Below are positions 35,811-46,189 of a stretch of 64,000 bases of DNA, piece after piece; the stretch's first letter is position 1; each line of letters begins with the position of its first letter. The position numbers and the translations under genes are program-made. This DNA comes from Streptococcus mitis (lineage in GTDB: Bacteria > Bacillota > Bacilli > Lactobacillales > Streptococcaceae), in contig NZ_NCVK01000018.1 of NCBI RefSeq assembly GCF_002096845.1, positions 62,001 to 126,000 of the forward strand. The letters run 5' to 3'. The notes under the pieces were generated by a model. The model was not told where the DNA came from and ran no database searches. It worked only from the letters and a program-made list of their open reading frames with translations.

Positions 35811-36770
35811 ATGTCAGATAGAAAAAACATGAAACTTTTCGCACTCAACTCTAACCAAGAGATTGCACAGAAAATTGCACAAGCTGTTGGTGTACCGCTT
35901 GGAAAACTATCATCACGTCAATTTTCAGACGGAGAAATCCAAGTGAATATCGAAGAAAGTGTCCGTGGTTATGATGTTTACATCATCCAGTCTACAAGTT
36001 TCCCTGTTAACAACCACCTAATGGAATTGTTGATCATGGTTGACGCTTGTGTGCGCGCAAGTGCCCACAGTATCAACGTTGTCCTTCCATATTTTGGCTA
36101 TGCACGTCAAGACCGCATTGCTTCACCACGTGAGCCACTTACAGCTAAACTAGTTGCTAATATGCTGGTTAAGGCTGGTGTTGACCGTGTCCTTACGCTT
36201 GATTTGCATGCTGTTCAGGTGCAAGGCTTCTTTGATATTCCTGTTGACAACCTCTATACAGTTCCTCTATTTGCAAAACATTACTGCGATAAGGGCCTAC
36301 TCGGTTCAGATGTTGTCGTGGTTAGCCCTAAAAATTCAGGTGTAAAACGTGCTCGTAGCTTGGCTGAATATCTTGATGCTCCTATCGCCATTATCGACTA
36401 CCCTCAAGACGATGCAACTCGCAACGAAGGTTATATCATCGGTGATGTTGAAGGTAAAAAAGCTATCTTGATTGACGATATTTTAAATACTGGACGTACC
36501 TTCTCTGAAGCTGCTAAAATCGTTGAACGTGAAGGGGCTACAGAAATTTATGCTGTTTCTAGTCACGGTCTCTTCGTCGAAGGCGCTGCTGAACTTCTTG
36601 ACAATACTAAGATTAAAGAAATTCTTGTGACTGATTCAGTAGCAACAAAAGAAAAAACTCCTAAAAACGTATGCTACATCACTGCTAGTGAGTTAATTGG
36701 TGATGCCATCGTCCGTATCCACGAAAGAAAACCAGTCAGCCCACTCTTTGCCTACAACAAAAAGAAATAA
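35811..36770 (+). CDS. prs: Ribose-phosphate pyrophosphokinase
   Basis: A 319-residue PRPP synthetase making phosphoribosyl pyrophosphate from ribose-5-phosphate and ATP for nucleotide, NAD, His and Trp synthesis. Motifs: [16 protein letters not shown] (about residues 38-53), [10 protein letters not shown] flexible loop (about 94-103), [15 protein letters not shown] (about 127-141) and the PRPP loop [17 protein letters not shown] (about 221-237). Start as in pneumococcal homologues ([10 protein letters not shown]). Streptococci usually have a second prs, not in this window. A cysteine desulfurase gene begins 9 bases later. Confidence 0.95.
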   Translation: MSDRKNMKLFALNSNQEIAQKIAQAVGVPLGKLSSRQFSDGEIQVNIEESVRGYDVYIIQSTSFPVNNHLMELLIMVDACVRASAHSINVVLPYFGYARQDRIASPREPLTAKLVANMLVKAGVDRVLTLDLHAVQVQGFFDIPVDNLYTVPLFAKHYCDKGLLGSDVVVVSPKNSGVKRARSLAEYLDAPIAIIDYPQDDATRNEGYIIGDVEGKKAILIDDILNTGRTFSEAAKIVEREGATEIYAVSSHGLFVEGAAELLDNTKIKEILVTDSVATKEKTPKNVCYITASELIGDAIVRIHERKPVSPLFAYNKKK

Positions 36771-36779
36771 GGTGATTCT

Positions 36780-37895
36780 TTGATTTATTTGGACAATGCT
36801 GCCACGACTCCTATGTCAGCAGTTGCTATTTCAGCTATGACCAAGGTTATGCAAGAAACCTATGGAAATCCTTCTAGTATTCATGGTCATGGTCGTCAAG
36901 CTGGTAAACTCTTGCGAGAAGCCCGTCAGGAACTAGCTCAGTTACTGGGGACAAAACCTCAACATATCTTTTTCACTTCTGGTGGGACTGAAGGCAACAA
37001 TACTGCTATCATTGGTTACTGCCTTCGTCACCAAGAGCAAGGAAAACATATCATCACAACTGCCATTGAGCACCATGCTGTCCTTGAAACCATTGATTAC
37101 TTGGTTCAACACTTTGGTTTTGAAGCAACCATTATCCAACCAGAAAATCAAGAAATCACCGCCCAGCAAATTCAAGAGGCCTTACGTGACGATACGATTT
37201 TGGTTTCTACCATGTTTGCCAATAATGAGACAGGAAACCTACTTCCCATTGCTGAAATTGGCCAAATACTCAAGCGACACCCTGCTGCCTATCATGTCGA
37301 TGCAGTTCAGGCTATTGGTAAAATCCCTATACACCCAGAAGAATTGGGCATTGATTTTCTCACTGCTTCTGCCCACAAGTTCCATGGTCCTAAGGGAGTC
37401 GGCTTTCTCTACGCATCTAGCATGGACTTTGATTCCTATCTACATGGCGGAGACCAAGAACAGAAAAAACGAGCAGGAACTGAAAATTTAGCTGCCATCG
37501 TAGGTATGGTTGCAGCCCTAAAAGAAAACCTAGAACAGCAAGAAGAACATTTTCAACATGTACAAAATCTAGAAACTGCCTTTCTGGCAGAGCTAGAGGG
37601 CATTCAATATTACCTGAATAGAGGAGAACATCATCTCCCTTATGTCCTCAATATTGGATTTCCTGGTCAGAAAAATGACCTCTTACTCCTCCGTCTAGAT
37701 TTGGCTGGAATTTCAATCTCTACTGGCTCAGCCTGTACTGCAGGCATTGTCCAATCCAGCCATGTTCTTGAAGCTATGTACGGAGCAAATTCAGAACGCT
37801 TGAAGGAATCCGTTCGTATCAGTCTCTCTCCAGAAAATACTGTTGAAGAACTACAAACCCTCGCAAAAACCTTAAAAGAAATTATCGGAGGTTAG
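36780..37895 (+). CDS. Cysteine desulfurase (NifS/IscS family)
   Basis: A 371-residue PLP enzyme that removes sulfur from cysteine for tRNA thiolation or other sulfur delivery. N-terminal MIYLDNAATTPMS, PLP-lysine in ASAHKFHGPKGVGFLY (Lys about residue 200), and the persulfide Cys in STGSACTAGIVQSSHV (about residue 321). The start is TTG at 36780 after AAGGTG, an uncommon start that matches the family N-terminus. It is coupled with the next two small genes. Confidence 0.92.
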   Translation: MIYLDNAATTPMSAVAISAMTKVMQETYGNPSSIHGHGRQAGKLLREARQELAQLLGTKPQHIFFTSGGTEGNNTAIIGYCLRHQEQGKHIITTAIEHHAVLETIDYLVQHFGFEATIIQPENQEITAQQIQEALRDDTILVSTMFANNETGNLLPIAEIGQILKRHPAAYHVDAVQAIGKIPIHPEELGIDFLTASAHKFHGPKGVGFLYASSMDFDSYLHGGDQEQKKRAGTENLAAIVGMVAALKENLEQQEEHFQHVQNLETAFLAELEGIQYYLNRGEHHLPYVLNIGFPGQKNDLLLLRLDLAGISISTGSACTAGIVQSSHVLEAMYGANSERLKESVRISLSPENTVEELQTLAKTLKEIIGG

Positions 37896-37899
37896 CCAT

Positions 37900-38247
37900 A
37901 TGGCATTTGAAAAAACCATTCAGTTAAAAAATTGTCGTTACGACTACACTCTTAACCCTTCTGTTAAAAAATTCACCCTCAAAGACAACACCTTTTTTGA
38001 GACTAAGGTTGGTAACTATGAACTGACTCGCCTTTTGGAAAAAGTGCCAAACAGCGGTGAGGGATTCCAACTCAAAATCATCATTAACAAGGAACTTACA
38101 GGTGCTAAAATCAATATCACTGATAAGTTTGGGCTACGTCTAGTTGATATTTTCAAATCAGAAGACCACCACATTCATCAGGAAAAATTCTATTTCCTCA
38201 TGGATAGTTTAGTAGAGCGTGGTGTCTTTACAAAATCTGAAAGATAG
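37900..38247 (+). CDS. DUF1831 family protein
   Basis: A 115-residue cytoplasmic protein starting MAFEKTIQLKNCRYDYTLNP, recognised as DUF1831. It is usually found directly after a cysteine desulfurase, here 4 bases downstream, which suggests a partner in sulfur transfer. The function is not established and no catalytic motif is evident. GGAGG lies before the ATG. Confidence 0.75.
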   Translation: MAFEKTIQLKNCRYDYTLNPSVKKFTLKDNTFFETKVGNYELTRLLEKVPNSGEGFQLKIIINKELTGAKINITDKFGLRLVDIFKSEDHHIHQEKFYFLMDSLVERGVFTKSER

Positions 38248-38254
38248 GTCCCAT

Positions 38255-38470
38255 ATGTTTGAATTGACCTATAAGGATAACTATCATGTAGAGCGGACTC
38301 TCAAGTATGAAGATTATGAGGCTCTAATGCTGGCTTTGTCAGGATGTGTGACCCTACCAGATACACTTTATGTGACTTCTCTGACTTTTAATGGCCAGAA
38401 AGTTTATCAAGGCCTGGTCGGAGACCTCTACCGTTTTCTATCACATGCAGATTTTTTACATCAAAACTAA
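38255..38470 (+). CDS. Small DUF4649-type protein
   Basis: A 71-residue acidic protein (MFELTYKDNYHVERTLKYEDYEALMLALSG...). It is recognised as the small protein conserved after DUF1831 in streptococci; function unknown. The ATG at 38255 comes 7 bases after the previous stop and follows a weak AGATAGG; a longer reading from 38219 would overlap the upstream gene and is unlikely. Confidence 0.72.
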   Translation: MFELTYKDNYHVERTLKYEDYEALMLALSGCVTLPDTLYVTSLTFNGQKVYQGLVGDLYRFLSHADFLHQN

Positions 38471-38552
38471 GATTTTTCTTAGTTTTTTCTTGTTTTTGTT
38501 GATTTTTTCACAATGTTTCTATAAAATAGAAGAATAGAAAGGTTGTGATTTT

Positions 38553-39194
38553 GTGAAAGATAAACAGTCTGCTATTCCAAAAGCTACAGCAAAAAGACTC
38601 TCTCTCTACTATCGAATTTTTAAGAGATTTCATGCAGAAAAGATTGAACGTGCCAACTCTAAGCAAATTGCAGAGGCTATCGGTATTGATTCAGCGACCG
38701 TACGTCGTGATTTTTCCTATTTTGGTGAACTAGGTCGGCGTGGTTTTGGCTATGATGTTAAAAAACTGATGACGTTTTTTGCCGATTTGCTCAATGATAA
38801 CTCCATTACCAATGTCATGCTGGTTGGTATTGGAAATATGGGCCATGCCCTTCTCCACTACCGCTTCCACGAACGTAACAAGATGAAGATTATCATGGCC
38901 TTTGACCTAGATGATCATCCTGAAGTCGGTAGCCAAACCCCTGATGGAATTCCTATTTACGGGATTTCTCAAATCAAGGAAAAAATCAAGGATGCTGATG
39001 TCAAGACTGCTATCCTGACAGTTCCCAGCGTCAAGTCACAAGAGGTTGCCAATCTCTTGGTGGATGCTGGCGTGAAAGGAATTCTCAGTTTTTCACCAGT
39101 CCATCTGCATTTACCAAAAGACGTGGTCGTTCAGTATGTCGATTTGACAAGTGAACTCCAAACCCTCCTCTATTTCATGCGAAAAGAGGATTAG
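38553..39194 (+). CDS. rex: Redox-sensing transcriptional repressor Rex
   Basis: A 213-residue Rex homodimeric repressor that senses NADH/NAD+ and controls fermentation genes. The N-terminal winged helix holds [25 protein letters not shown] (about residues 48-72) and the NADH-binding Rossmann motif [16 protein letters not shown] follows (about 90-105). The start is GTG at 38553 with GAAAGG upstream. A Rex-like half-site TTCACAA occurs about 45 bases upstream and TTGTGAAA overlaps the start codon, but they do not form one palindrome. Confidence 0.95.
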   Translation: MKDKQSAIPKATAKRLSLYYRIFKRFHAEKIERANSKQIAEAIGIDSATVRRDFSYFGELGRRGFGYDVKKLMTFFADLLNDNSITNVMLVGIGNMGHALLHYRFHERNKMKIIMAFDLDDHPEVGSQTPDGIPIYGISQIKEKIKDADVKTAILTVPSVKSQEVANLLVDAGVKGILSFSPVHLHLPKDVVVQYVDLTSELQTLLYFMRKED

Positions 39195-39211
39195 AAAGCG
39201 AAAATCATTTT

Positions 39212-39901
39212 ATGAAAAAACCAGTTATAGGGATTACAGGAAACGAAAAAACTCATCCAGATGATAACATCATGATGAGCTACGTAGCAAAAGGCTTTGT
39301 TGAAGGCGTTAAAGACGCTGGAGGGATTCCCATCATCCTACCGATTGGTGATCAAGAAATGGCCTGCCACTATATCAGTATGATTGACAAGCTCATCTTG
39401 ACAGGTGGGCAAAATGTTGATCCAAAATTCTATGGTGAACCAAAAACCATTGATAGCGATGACTACCACCTTCAAAGAGATATCTTCGAACTGGCCCTCA
39501 TCAAGGAAGCTATTAAACAGAAAAAGCCAATTTTTTCTGTCTGCCGTGGAACTCAACTCTTTAACGTTGCCATGGGTGGAACTTTGTACCAAGATATCGA
39601 AGACCATTGGCAGGATTGTTCTGCTGAGTACACAACTCAACGCTTGATGACAGAGCCTGATACAGTTCTTCGAGAAATCTATGGAGAAATTTCCCATATC
39701 AACTCCTTCCACCATCAGAGCATTAAGGATTTAGCACCAAATTTAAAGATTGCGGCTCATGATCCTAAAGATGGTATCATTGAAGCTGTCATGAGCACGG
39801 ATGATGTCGCCTTTCTCGGTGTCCAATGGCACCCAGAATTTCTATTTGAAAATCGCCTCAAAGATAAAAATCTCTTTGACTATGTCGTTAATGAACTTTA
39901 G
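39212..39901 (+). CDS. Class I glutamine amidotransferase, peptidase C26 (PuuD-like)
   Basis: A 229-residue gamma-glutamyl-gamma-aminobutyrate hydrolase family protein. The nucleophile Cys is in [18 protein letters not shown] (about residue 112) and the catalytic His in [13 protein letters not shown] (about residue 209). Physiological substrate in streptococci unknown; gamma-glutamyl hydrolysis is inferred from the family. It lies 17 bases after rex. Its stop overlaps the convergent radC stop by 3 bases (TTAG). Confidence 0.88.
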   Translation: MKKPVIGITGNEKTHPDDNIMMSYVAKGFVEGVKDAGGIPIILPIGDQEMACHYISMIDKLILTGGQNVDPKFYGEPKTIDSDDYHLQRDIFELALIKEAIKQKKPIFSVCRGTQLFNVAMGGTLYQDIEDHWQDCSAEYTTQRLMTEPDTVLREIYGEISHINSFHHQSIKDLAPNLKIAAHDPKDGIIEAVMSTDDVAFLGVQWHPEFLFENRLKDKNLFDYVVNEL

Positions 39902-40578
39902 ATTAAATCCGTCTTTTCACGATAACTAAAGTAATTAGAATGAGAGACAATCAAATGGTCCAAGAGGACAATCCCCATCAGTTCGCAGGCTTCTTTTACA
40001 AGTTTAGTCACATGATCATCATTTCGGCTAGGGGCTACCGCTCCTGAAGGATGATTGTGAACCAAGATGAGAGAGGTCGCCATATGCTTGATGGCATAGT
40101 GAAGAATCTCTCGCGGTTCAGCGATACTACGAGTTGCAGAACCGATAAAAATGGTCTGTTGATGGATGATTTGATTTTGAGTATTGAGATAGAGCGCCAC
40201 CAGGTGCTCTTGTTTTTTATGGCCCAATTCCTGCTGCATCTTCTTGGCCAACTTTTGACTGCTGAGAATACTTTCCATCTCAATAGTCTCGTGTTTGTGA
40301 ATACGATGCCCCAGTTCAATCATGGCTTGCAACTCTATTGCCTTAACTCGCCCGATACCAGACAGACTCTGCAATTCCTGCAGGGTCATTTTTTTCAAAT
40401 CCGTTAGACTTGAAAGGTTGTTCAAAACTTTCTGGGCAATTTCAAAAACACTGGCTTGCCGTGTTCCTGTCCTGAGTAAAATAGCTAGCAACTCTTGATT
40501 GCTGAGCGCTTCAACTCCTTCCTTGGCCAGTCTTTCTCTTGGTAATAGTGAATCTTCTTGGAATGAAATACTGTACAT
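39898..40578 (-). CDS. radC: RadC-family JAB1/MPN-domain protein
   Basis: A 226-residue protein with N-terminal helix-hairpin-helix ([22 protein letters not shown], about residues 60-81) and a C-terminal JAB/MPN metalloprotease-like domain with [14 protein letters not shown] (about residues 169-182). Though named for DNA repair, its exact activity is unsettled. In pneumococcus it belongs to the late competence regulon (from memory); here a ComX-type box lies 21 bases upstream. The ATG at 40578 follows GGAGG at 5-9 bases; an earlier in-frame ATG lies before that site. Confidence 0.93.
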   Translation of the reverse strand: MYSISFQEDSLLPRERLAKEGVEALSNQELLAILLRTGTRQASVFEIAQKVLNNLSSLTDLKKMTLQELQSLSGIGRVKAIELQAMIELGHRIHKHETIEMESILSSQKLAKKMQQELGHKKQEHLVALYLNTQNQIIHQQTIFIGSATRSIAEPREILHYAIKHMATSLILVHNHPSGAVAPSRNDDHVTKLVKEACELMGIVLLDHLIVSHSNYFSYREKTDLI

Positions 40579-40598
40579 AAAAATCCTCCTCACTTTAT

Positions 40599-40606
40599 TA
40601 TTCGTG
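40599..40606 (-). promoter_or_regulatory. ComX-type (combox/cin-box) promoter of radC
   Basis: The minus strand reads CACGAATA, matching the competence sigma-X consensus TACGAATA at 7 of 8 bases. Transcription would start near 40590, leaving a short leader with GTGAGGAGG before the ATG. Confidence 0.7.
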
Positions 40607-40620
40607 AGAAGGATGAAAAA

Positions 40621-42912
40621 TTAGATTTTTTTCTCAATTGGGGCTACACTAGCTAAAAGTTTTTTCAAACCTACTTCTGGGAAATTGATTTTCAATTCCT
40701 GCGTAGCTCCGTTACCTGAAACTTCCAGAACAGTTCCCTCTCCCCATTTCTTGTGGAGAGCAATGTCACCAATGGACCAATTTGCCTCGCTAGACGCTGA
40801 TTTTGCACCAGCCGTATATTGACCAAATGGAAGACCGCTTGACTGGATAGTTTTTGGTGCTGCACTGCGTTTACGGTCTTGAAGAGCCTGCGCAAGACTC
40901 ATACCTTGACCGAAGGCAAGACCACCACTGCTATAAGATGCTTTAAAACTTGTATTTGCTGGACGAGCTAGGCCTTGATACTCAAGTAAGTCTGAACTGA
41001 TTTCGTTAATAAAACGAGTCGGACGGTTGTAGTTGGTACGACCAAAAAGCAGGCGCGAATTGGCATTTGTCAGATAGAGAATTTTCTCTGCACGCGTAAT
41101 TCCCACATAGGCCAGACGGCGTTCTTCTTCTAGTTCATCTTGATCTTCAGCCGCACGGCTAAGCGGGAAGACATTTTCTTCCATCCCAATCAAAAAGACA
41201 ACTGGAAACTCGAGACCTTTGGCAGCATGCAGGGTCATCAAGGTCACTTCTGATGTCTCCTGACTACCTGAATCTGTGTCGGCAATCAAAGCCAAGTCAT
41301 TTAAGAAACGACTCAGTTTGTCCAGACCAGTTTCCTCTTCTGCCACATCAGAGGTGTCATCAAAGTTTTTCGTCACAGAGAGGAACTCCTCGATGTTTTC
41401 TACCCGAGCCTTACTTTCCAGAGTTGCTTGGGCATTAAGAATATCAACGTAACCTGTTTTTTCTAGGACAGCCTCAACCAACTCTGTAATATTTAATTGA
41501 TCTAGCTGCTCTCGTAAATCTAGAATCATATTGGCAAAATCCCATATAGATTGGGCTGCCTTACCCTTGATCCCAGACAACATGATGTTTGCAGAAGCAT
41601 CTAGCATAGACATGTCTTGAGTATTGGCAAAATCACGGATTTTCTCAACTGTACCTGGACCAATTCCGCGTTTAGGCTCGTTGATAATACGCTCAAAACT
41701 AATATTGTCACTCAAATTAGCAATAAGGTTGAGATAAGCAATAATATCTCGAATTTCCTTACGGCTGTAGAACTTGGTTCCGCCAACCATGGTATAAGGG
41801 ATATTTGACTTGAGCAAGGCTTCCTCAATAGTACGGGACTGGGCATTAGTCCGATAGAGAACTGCAAAATCCTTGTGAAGGAAGTTTTGACTACGACTAA
41901 GTTCATCGATGGTTCTGGCTACAAATACAGCCTCATCCAGCTCATCATCGGCACGATAGTAAACGATTTGCTCGCCATCAGCATTTTGAGTCCAGAGATT
42001 CTTAGGACGGCGGTTTTTATTGTTTTTAATGACCTCGTTGGCCGCTTGGAGAATGGTTTTAGTGGAACGGTAATTCTCCTCCAACAAAACAACCTTAGCT
42101 TGGGGATAATCTTTCTCAAAATCCAAAATATTCTGCATATCAGCACCACGCCAACCGTAGATAGACTGGTCCGCATCCCCAACCACACAGATATTTTTAA
42201 AACGGGAAGCCAAGAGTTTGACCAGTTGGTACTGAGCATGGTTGGTATCTTGGTACTCATCAACGTGGATGTATTGAAATTTCTGCTGATAATAAGTCAA
42301 AACATCAGGATTTTTATCAAAAAGACGCAAGGTCAGCATAATCAAATCATCAAAGTCAACCGACTCCGACTGACGAAGCTCTTTTTGATAAGCCGTGTAA
42401 CACTGGGCCACGATTTGCGTATACATATCACCAGCTTGGGCAGCATAGGCAACATCATCAATCAAATCATTCTTAGCATTGGAAATGGTCCCCAAAATAG
42501 TTCGTTCATTCCATTTTTTAGGATCCAAGTTCAACTGCTTTAGAATACGTTTCATAAGCGTTCGTTGTTCACCAGGATCGACAATTGTAAAATTACGATT
42601 GTAGCCAATATGGTCCGCATCGCGACGCAAAATACGAACACACATGGAGTGGAAGGTCGCAATCAGACAGTCCTGAGTGGCTGGATTGAGGCTATAAGCA
42701 CGCTCCTTCATCTCACGCGCAGCCTTATTAGTAAAGGTAATGGCCAAGATATTCCAAGGATTGACCAGCTTTTCATCAATCAAATAAGCGATACGGTGGG
42801 TCAAAACTCGGGTCTTTCCAGAACCAGCCCCTGCCATGATCAACAAGGGACCTTCTGTCGTTTGCACCGCCTCAGCCTGACGGTCATTCATTCCATTTAA
42901 TAATGCGTTCAT
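40621..42912 (-). CDS. pcrA: ATP-dependent DNA helicase PcrA (UvrD/Rep family)
   Basis: A 763-residue SF1A 3'-5' helicase for repair, replication restart and removal of recombination filaments. Motifs in order: [18 protein letters not shown] (Walker A, about residue 31), [12 protein letters not shown] (Walker B, about 220), [15 protein letters not shown] (about 245), [18 protein letters not shown] (about 560), and [16 protein letters not shown] (about 600). The C-terminal end shows the [20 protein letters not shown]udor-like tail that binds RNA polymerase. It is 42 bases upstream of radC. Confidence 0.96.
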   Translation of the reverse strand: MNALLNGMNDRQAEAVQTTEGPLLIMAGAGSGKTRVLTHRIAYLIDEKLVNPWNILAITFTNKAAREMKERAYSLNPATQDCLIATFHSMCVRILRRDADHIGYNRNFTIVDPGEQRTLMKRILKQLNLDPKKWNERTILGTISNAKNDLIDDVAYAAQAGDMYTQIVAQCYTAYQKELRQSESVDFDDLIMLTLRLFDKNPDVLTYYQQKFQYIHVDEYQDTNHAQYQLVKLLASRFKNICVVGDADQSIYGWRGADMQNILDFEKDYPQAKVVLLEENYRSTKTILQAANEVIKNNKNRRPKNLWTQNADGEQIVYYRADDELDEAVFVARTIDELSRSQNFLHKDFAVLYRTNAQSRTIEEALLKSNIPYTMVGGTKFYSRKEIRDIIAYLNLIANLSDNISFERIINEPKRGIGPGTVEKIRDFANTQDMSMLDASANIMLSGIKGKAAQSIWDFANMILDLREQLDQLNITELVEAVLEKTGYVDILNAQATLESKARVENIEEFLSVTKNFDDTSDVAEEETGLDKLSRFLNDLALIADTDSGSQETSEVTLMTLHAAKGLEFPVVFLIGMEENVFPLSRAAEDQDELEEERRLAYVGITRAEKILYLTNANSRLLFGRTNYNRPTRFINEISSDLLEYQGLARPANTSFKASYSSGGLAFGQGMSLAQALQDRKRSAAPKTIQSSGLPFGQYTAGAKSASSEANWSIGDIALHKKWGEGTVLEVSGNGATQELKINFPEVGLKKLLASVAPIEKKI

Positions 42913-43003
42913 CTTCTCTTCCTTACTCTTGAAGTCAATATTTCTATTATATCAGAATTCAAGGAAAATATCTTTACCTAGACTGGTTGCGTGTAGAAGG
43001 CGA

Positions 43004-43513
43004 CTAGCTCATCTCGTCTCGAGGAGTCAACGACTTTTGCATCCAAACGATATCATGCCATTTCCCAAACTTATAGCCAATCTTGGGGAAATGAGCCACT
43101 TGTTTATATCCCCTCTTTTGGTGAAGAGAAATGCTTCTATCATTTGGTAAAGCGATACAAGCTAAAAATCGTAAGAAACCTCTTGACTTTAGTTCTTCTT
43201 CCAGATGGTCATACAAAATACTCCCTAAACCTCTTCCTTTGGTATCTTGGTGCAAATAAATGGAAAGTTCAACCGACCAATCATAGGCTCTCCTATCATA
43301 ATAGGTGGATGCGTAGGCATATCCCAAAATTTTGCCTTCCTCCTCTAGCACTAGATAAGGATATTTAATCAAGGTCTTTTGGATTCTTCTTTGAAATTCC
43401 TCAGCACTTGGTACCTCATATTCAAATGTAATAGCTGTATTAAGTACATAAGGAGCATAAATAGCAAGCAGTTCTGGAATATCCGACTCTCTTACTATAC
43501 GAATTTTTGACAT
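43004..43513 (-). CDS. GNAT acetyltransferase, phosphinothricin acetyltransferase-like
   Basis: A 169-residue acetyltransferase of the PAT/YwnH branch: N-terminal VRESDIPELLAIYAPYVLNTAITFEYEVPS, YASTYYDRRAYDWSVELSIYLHQDTKGRGLGSILYDHL carrying the acetyl-CoA site (about residues 66-105), and the end GYKFGKWHDIVWMQK. Substrate not known; proteins like it acetylate small amines or amino-acid analogues. AGAGGGG precedes the ATG at 43513. Confidence 0.87.
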   Translation of the reverse strand: MSKIRIVRESDIPELLAIYAPYVLNTAITFEYEVPSAEEFQRRIQKTLIKYPYLVLEEEGKILGYAYASTYYDRRAYDWSVELSIYLHQDTKGRGLGSILYDHLEEELKSRGFLRFLACIALPNDRSISLHQKRGYKQVAHFPKIGYKFGKWHDIVWMQKSLTPRDEMS

Positions 43514-43537
43514 AATATATTCCCCTCTCTAAAATCG

Positions 43538-43571
43538 AAAATGAGCTTGGTTAGTATTCCAAACTCATTTA
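43538..43571 (-). terminator. Terminator of fhs
   Basis: The minus strand forms AAATGAGTTTGG with CCAAGCTCATTT around a 9-nt loop, then TCGATTTT. It lies between the fhs stop and the GNAT start. Confidence 0.8.
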
Positions 43572-43588
43572 AAGTCAATTACAATATA

Positions 43589-45259
43589 CTAGAACAATCC
43601 TAGAACGGTTCCATCACTTTCAACATCCATGTTGAGAGCAGCTGGTCGTTTTGGTAGGCCTGGCATGGTCATGACATCGCCAGTTAAGGCAACGATAAAG
43701 CCTGCACCTAATTTTGGTACCAATTCACGAATGGTAATTTCAAAGTTTTCAGGTGCTCCAAGTGCATTTGGATTGTCTGAGAAGCTATACTGGGTCTTAG
43801 CCATACAGATTGGCAATTTGTCCCAACCGTTTTGAACGATTTGAGCGATTTGTGTTTGAGCTTTCTTCTCAAAGTTCACTTTGCTACCACGGTAGATTTC
43901 AGTAACAATCTTTTCAATCTTTTCTTGGACAGAAAGGTCATTGTCATACAAACGCTTATAGTTAGCTGGGTTATCAGCGATAGTCTTGACAACCGTTTCA
44001 GCAAGAGCTACACCACCTTCGGCACCATCAGCCCAGACACTTGCTAACTCGACTGGTACATCGATTGAGGCACAAAGTTCTTTCAAGGCTGCAATTTCTG
44101 CTTCAGTATCAGAGACAAATTCGTTAATCGCTACAACTGCAGGTACTCCAAATTTACGGATATTTTCAACGTGGCGTTTCAAGTTAGCAAAACCGGCACG
44201 AACAGCTTCTACGTTTTCTTCTGTCAAAGCGTCTTTAGCCACACCGCCATTCATCTTAAGAGCACGAAGGGTTGCAACAATAACTACTGCATCTGGAGAT
44301 GTTGGCAAGTTTGGTGTCTTAATATCAAGGAATTTCTCGGCACCAAGGTCTGCACCAAAACCAGCTTCAGTAACTGTGTAATCAGTCAAGTGAAGGGCTG
44401 TTGTCGTTGCCAAGACAGAGTTACATCCATGAGCGATATTGGCAAATGGACCACCGTGTACAAAGGCAGGTGTACCGTAAATTGTCTGAACCAAGTTTGG
44501 CTTAATAGCATCCTTCAAGATCAACGCCAAGGCACCTTCAACCTGCAAATCACCTACAGAAACAGGTGTACGGTCATAGCGATAACCGATAACGATATTA
44601 GCCAAACGACGTTTCAAGTCCTCGATATCCGTAGCCAAGCAAAGAATCGCCATGATTTCGGAAGCAACGGTAATGTCAAAACCATCTTCACGTGGGATAC
44701 CATTTAAAGGACCACCAAGTCCAACTGTTACATGACGAAGTGCACGGTCGTTCAAGTCTACAACACGTTTCCAGAGGATACGACGTTGGTCAATTCCCAA
44801 CTCATTACCTTGGTGCAAGTGGTTGTCAATCAAAGCAGAAAGAGCATTGTTAGCAGTTGTAATGGCATGCATGTCTCCAGTGAAGTGAAGGTTGATGTCT
44901 TCCATTGGCAGCACTTGAGCATAACCACCACCAGCAGCACCACCCTTGATACCCATAACTGGACCAAGAGATGGTTCGCGGATAGCAATCATGGTTTTCT
45001 TGCCAATTTTATTCAAGGCATCCGCCAGACCAATGGTAATGGTTGATTTCCCTTCACCTGCAGGCGTTGGATTGATAGCAGTAACCAAGATCAATTTCCC
45101 AACTGGATTGCCCTCAACTGCACGAATTTTATCAAAGCTGAGTTTAGCCTTGTACTTTCCATACAACTCCAAATCATCGTAAGAAATACCAAGTTTCTCA
45201 ACAACATCAACGATTGGTTTCAACTCAATACTCTGTGCGATTTCAATATCTGTTTTCAT
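43589..45259 (-). CDS. fhs: Formate--tetrahydrofolate ligase
   Basis: A 556-residue enzyme making 10-formyl-THF from formate, ATP and THF, an alternative entry to one-carbon units beside GlyA. The P-loop is [21 protein letters not shown] (about residues 62-82), with [35 protein letters not shown] next (about 95-130). Normal length. The ATG follows AGAGGAG. An extended -10 (TGATATAAT) is about 40 bases upstream, at 45293-45301. Confidence 0.96.
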   Translation of the reverse strand: MKTDIEIAQSIELKPIVDVVEKLGISYDDLELYGKYKAKLSFDKIRAVEGNPVGKLILVTAINPTPAGEGKSTITIGLADALNKIGKKTMIAIREPSLGPVMGIKGGAAGGGYAQVLPMEDINLHFTGDMHAITTANNALSALIDNHLHQGNELGIDQRRILWKRVVDLNDRALRHVTVGLGGPLNGIPREDGFDITVASEIMAILCLATDIEDLKRRLANIVIGYRYDRTPVSVGDLQVEGALALILKDAIKPNLVQTIYGTPAFVHGGPFANIAHGCNSVLATTTALHLTDYTVTEAGFGADLGAEKFLDIKTPNLPTSPDAVVIVATLRALKMNGGVAKDALTEENVEAVRAGFANLKRHVENIRKFGVPAVVAINEFVSDTEAEIAALKELCASIDVPVELASVWADGAEGGVALAETVVKTIADNPANYKRLYDNDLSVQEKIEKIVTEIYRGSKVNFEKKAQTQIAQIVQNGWDKLPICMAKTQYSFSDNPNALGAPENFEITIRELVPKLGAGFIVALTGDVMTMPGLPKRPAALNMDVESDGTVLGLF

Positions 45260-45398
45260 TCAAAACTCCTCTAACCTCTTATATGATAATTCATTATATC
45301 ACAAAACAAGATTTTTAACATCCCCAAACTCTCTAAACGTTCGTAAATATCCCTGTTTTTAGGGTTTTTATAGTCCTTTCTTAAATTTTATATGGCTT

Positions 45399-45415
45399 TA
45401 TAGTTTGAAACTATA
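45399..45415. promoter_or_regulatory. Perfect palindrome in the fhs-coaB divergent region
   Basis: TATAGTTT-G-AAACTATA has exact 8-bp arms, 39 bases upstream of the coaB -35 and about 100 bases upstream of the fhs -10. No known operator is recognised; it could be a protein-binding site. Confidence 0.45.
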
Positions 45416-45453
45416 GTAAATCTTCGTTTTTACCAAAAATTTATCGCTTTCAT

Positions 45454-45482
45454 TTTACTTACCGTTTATTTTTGTGTACAAT
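45454..45482 (+). promoter_or_regulatory. Promoter of coaB, predicted leaderless
   Basis: TTTACT (45454-45459), 17-base spacer, TACAAT (45477-45482) with the extended TG (TGTGTACAAT). The expected start site falls on or next to the coaB ATG at 45489. Confidence 0.82.
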
Positions 45483-45488
45483 AGTGCT

Positions 45489-46178
45489 ATGAAAATTTTA
45501 GTTACATCGGGCGGTACCAGTGAAGCCATCGATAGCGTCCGCTCTATCACTAACCATTCTACAGGACGCTTGGGGAAAATCATAACAGAAACTTTGCTTG
45601 CTGCAGGGCATGAAGTTTGTTTGATAACAACAAAACGAGCTCTAAAGCCAGAAGCTCATCCCAACCTAAGCATTCGAGAAATTAACAATACCAAGGACCT
45701 TCTACTGGAAATGCAAGAACGTGTTCAGGATTATCAGGTCTTGATTCACTCAATGGCCGTATCTGATTACACTCCTGTCTATATGACAGGGTTTGAGGAA
45801 GTTCAATCTAGTTCCAATCTAGAAGAATTTTTAAACAAGCAGAATCATCAAACTAAGATTTCTTCAACTGATGAGGTTCAGGTTTTGTTCCTAAAAAAGA
45901 CACCTAAAATCATATCCCTAGTCAAGGAGTGGAATCCTGATATTCATCTGATTGGTTTCAAACTGCTGGTTGATGTCTCTGAGGATTATCTCATCGAGAT
46001 TGCCAGAAAAAGTCTTATCAAGAACCAAGCAGACTTAATTATTGCAAATGACCTGACTCAAATCTCAGCAAACCAGCATCGTGCAATCTTTGTTGAAAAA
46101 GATCAGCTTCAAACAGTCCAGACTAAAGAAGAAATTGCAAAACTCCTCCTTGAAAAAATTCAAGCCTATCATTCATAG
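45489..46178 (+). CDS. coaB: Phosphopantothenate--cysteine ligase (separate CoaB)
   Basis: A 229-residue phosphopantothenoylcysteine synthetase in coenzyme A synthesis. N-terminal MKILVTSGGTSEAIDSVRSITNHSTGRLGK is the nucleotide-binding signature of CoaB; the family's flexible strap and Lys-containing end are present (LIGFKLLVDVSEDYLIEIARKSLIKNQADLIIANDLT). In streptococci CoaB and CoaC are separate proteins, unlike the fused CoaBC of many bacteria. The ATG at 45489 is 6 bases after a -10 element with no Shine-Dalgarno; an in-frame GTG at 45474 lies inside the promoter. CoaC follows after 11 bases. Confidence 0.93.
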   Translation: MKILVTSGGTSEAIDSVRSITNHSTGRLGKIITETLLAAGHEVCLITTKRALKPEAHPNLSIREINNTKDLLLEMQERVQDYQVLIHSMAVSDYTPVYMTGFEEVQSSSNLEEFLNKQNHQTKISSTDEVQVLFLKKTPKIISLVKEWNPDIHLIGFKLLVDVSEDYLIEIARKSLIKNQADLIIANDLTQISANQHRAIFVEKDQLQTVQTKEEIAKLLLEKIQAYHS

Positions 46179-46189
46179 AAAGGAAAACT

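Noticed and set aside
38500..38560. Rex operator autoregulating rex
   Set aside because: TTCACAA and TTGTGAAA half-sites are too far apart to form the usual single palindrome.
41875..42543. 222-codon plus-strand frame antisense to pcrA
   Set aside because: pcrA on the other strand has all helicase motifs; this frame shows no family features and no ribosome site.
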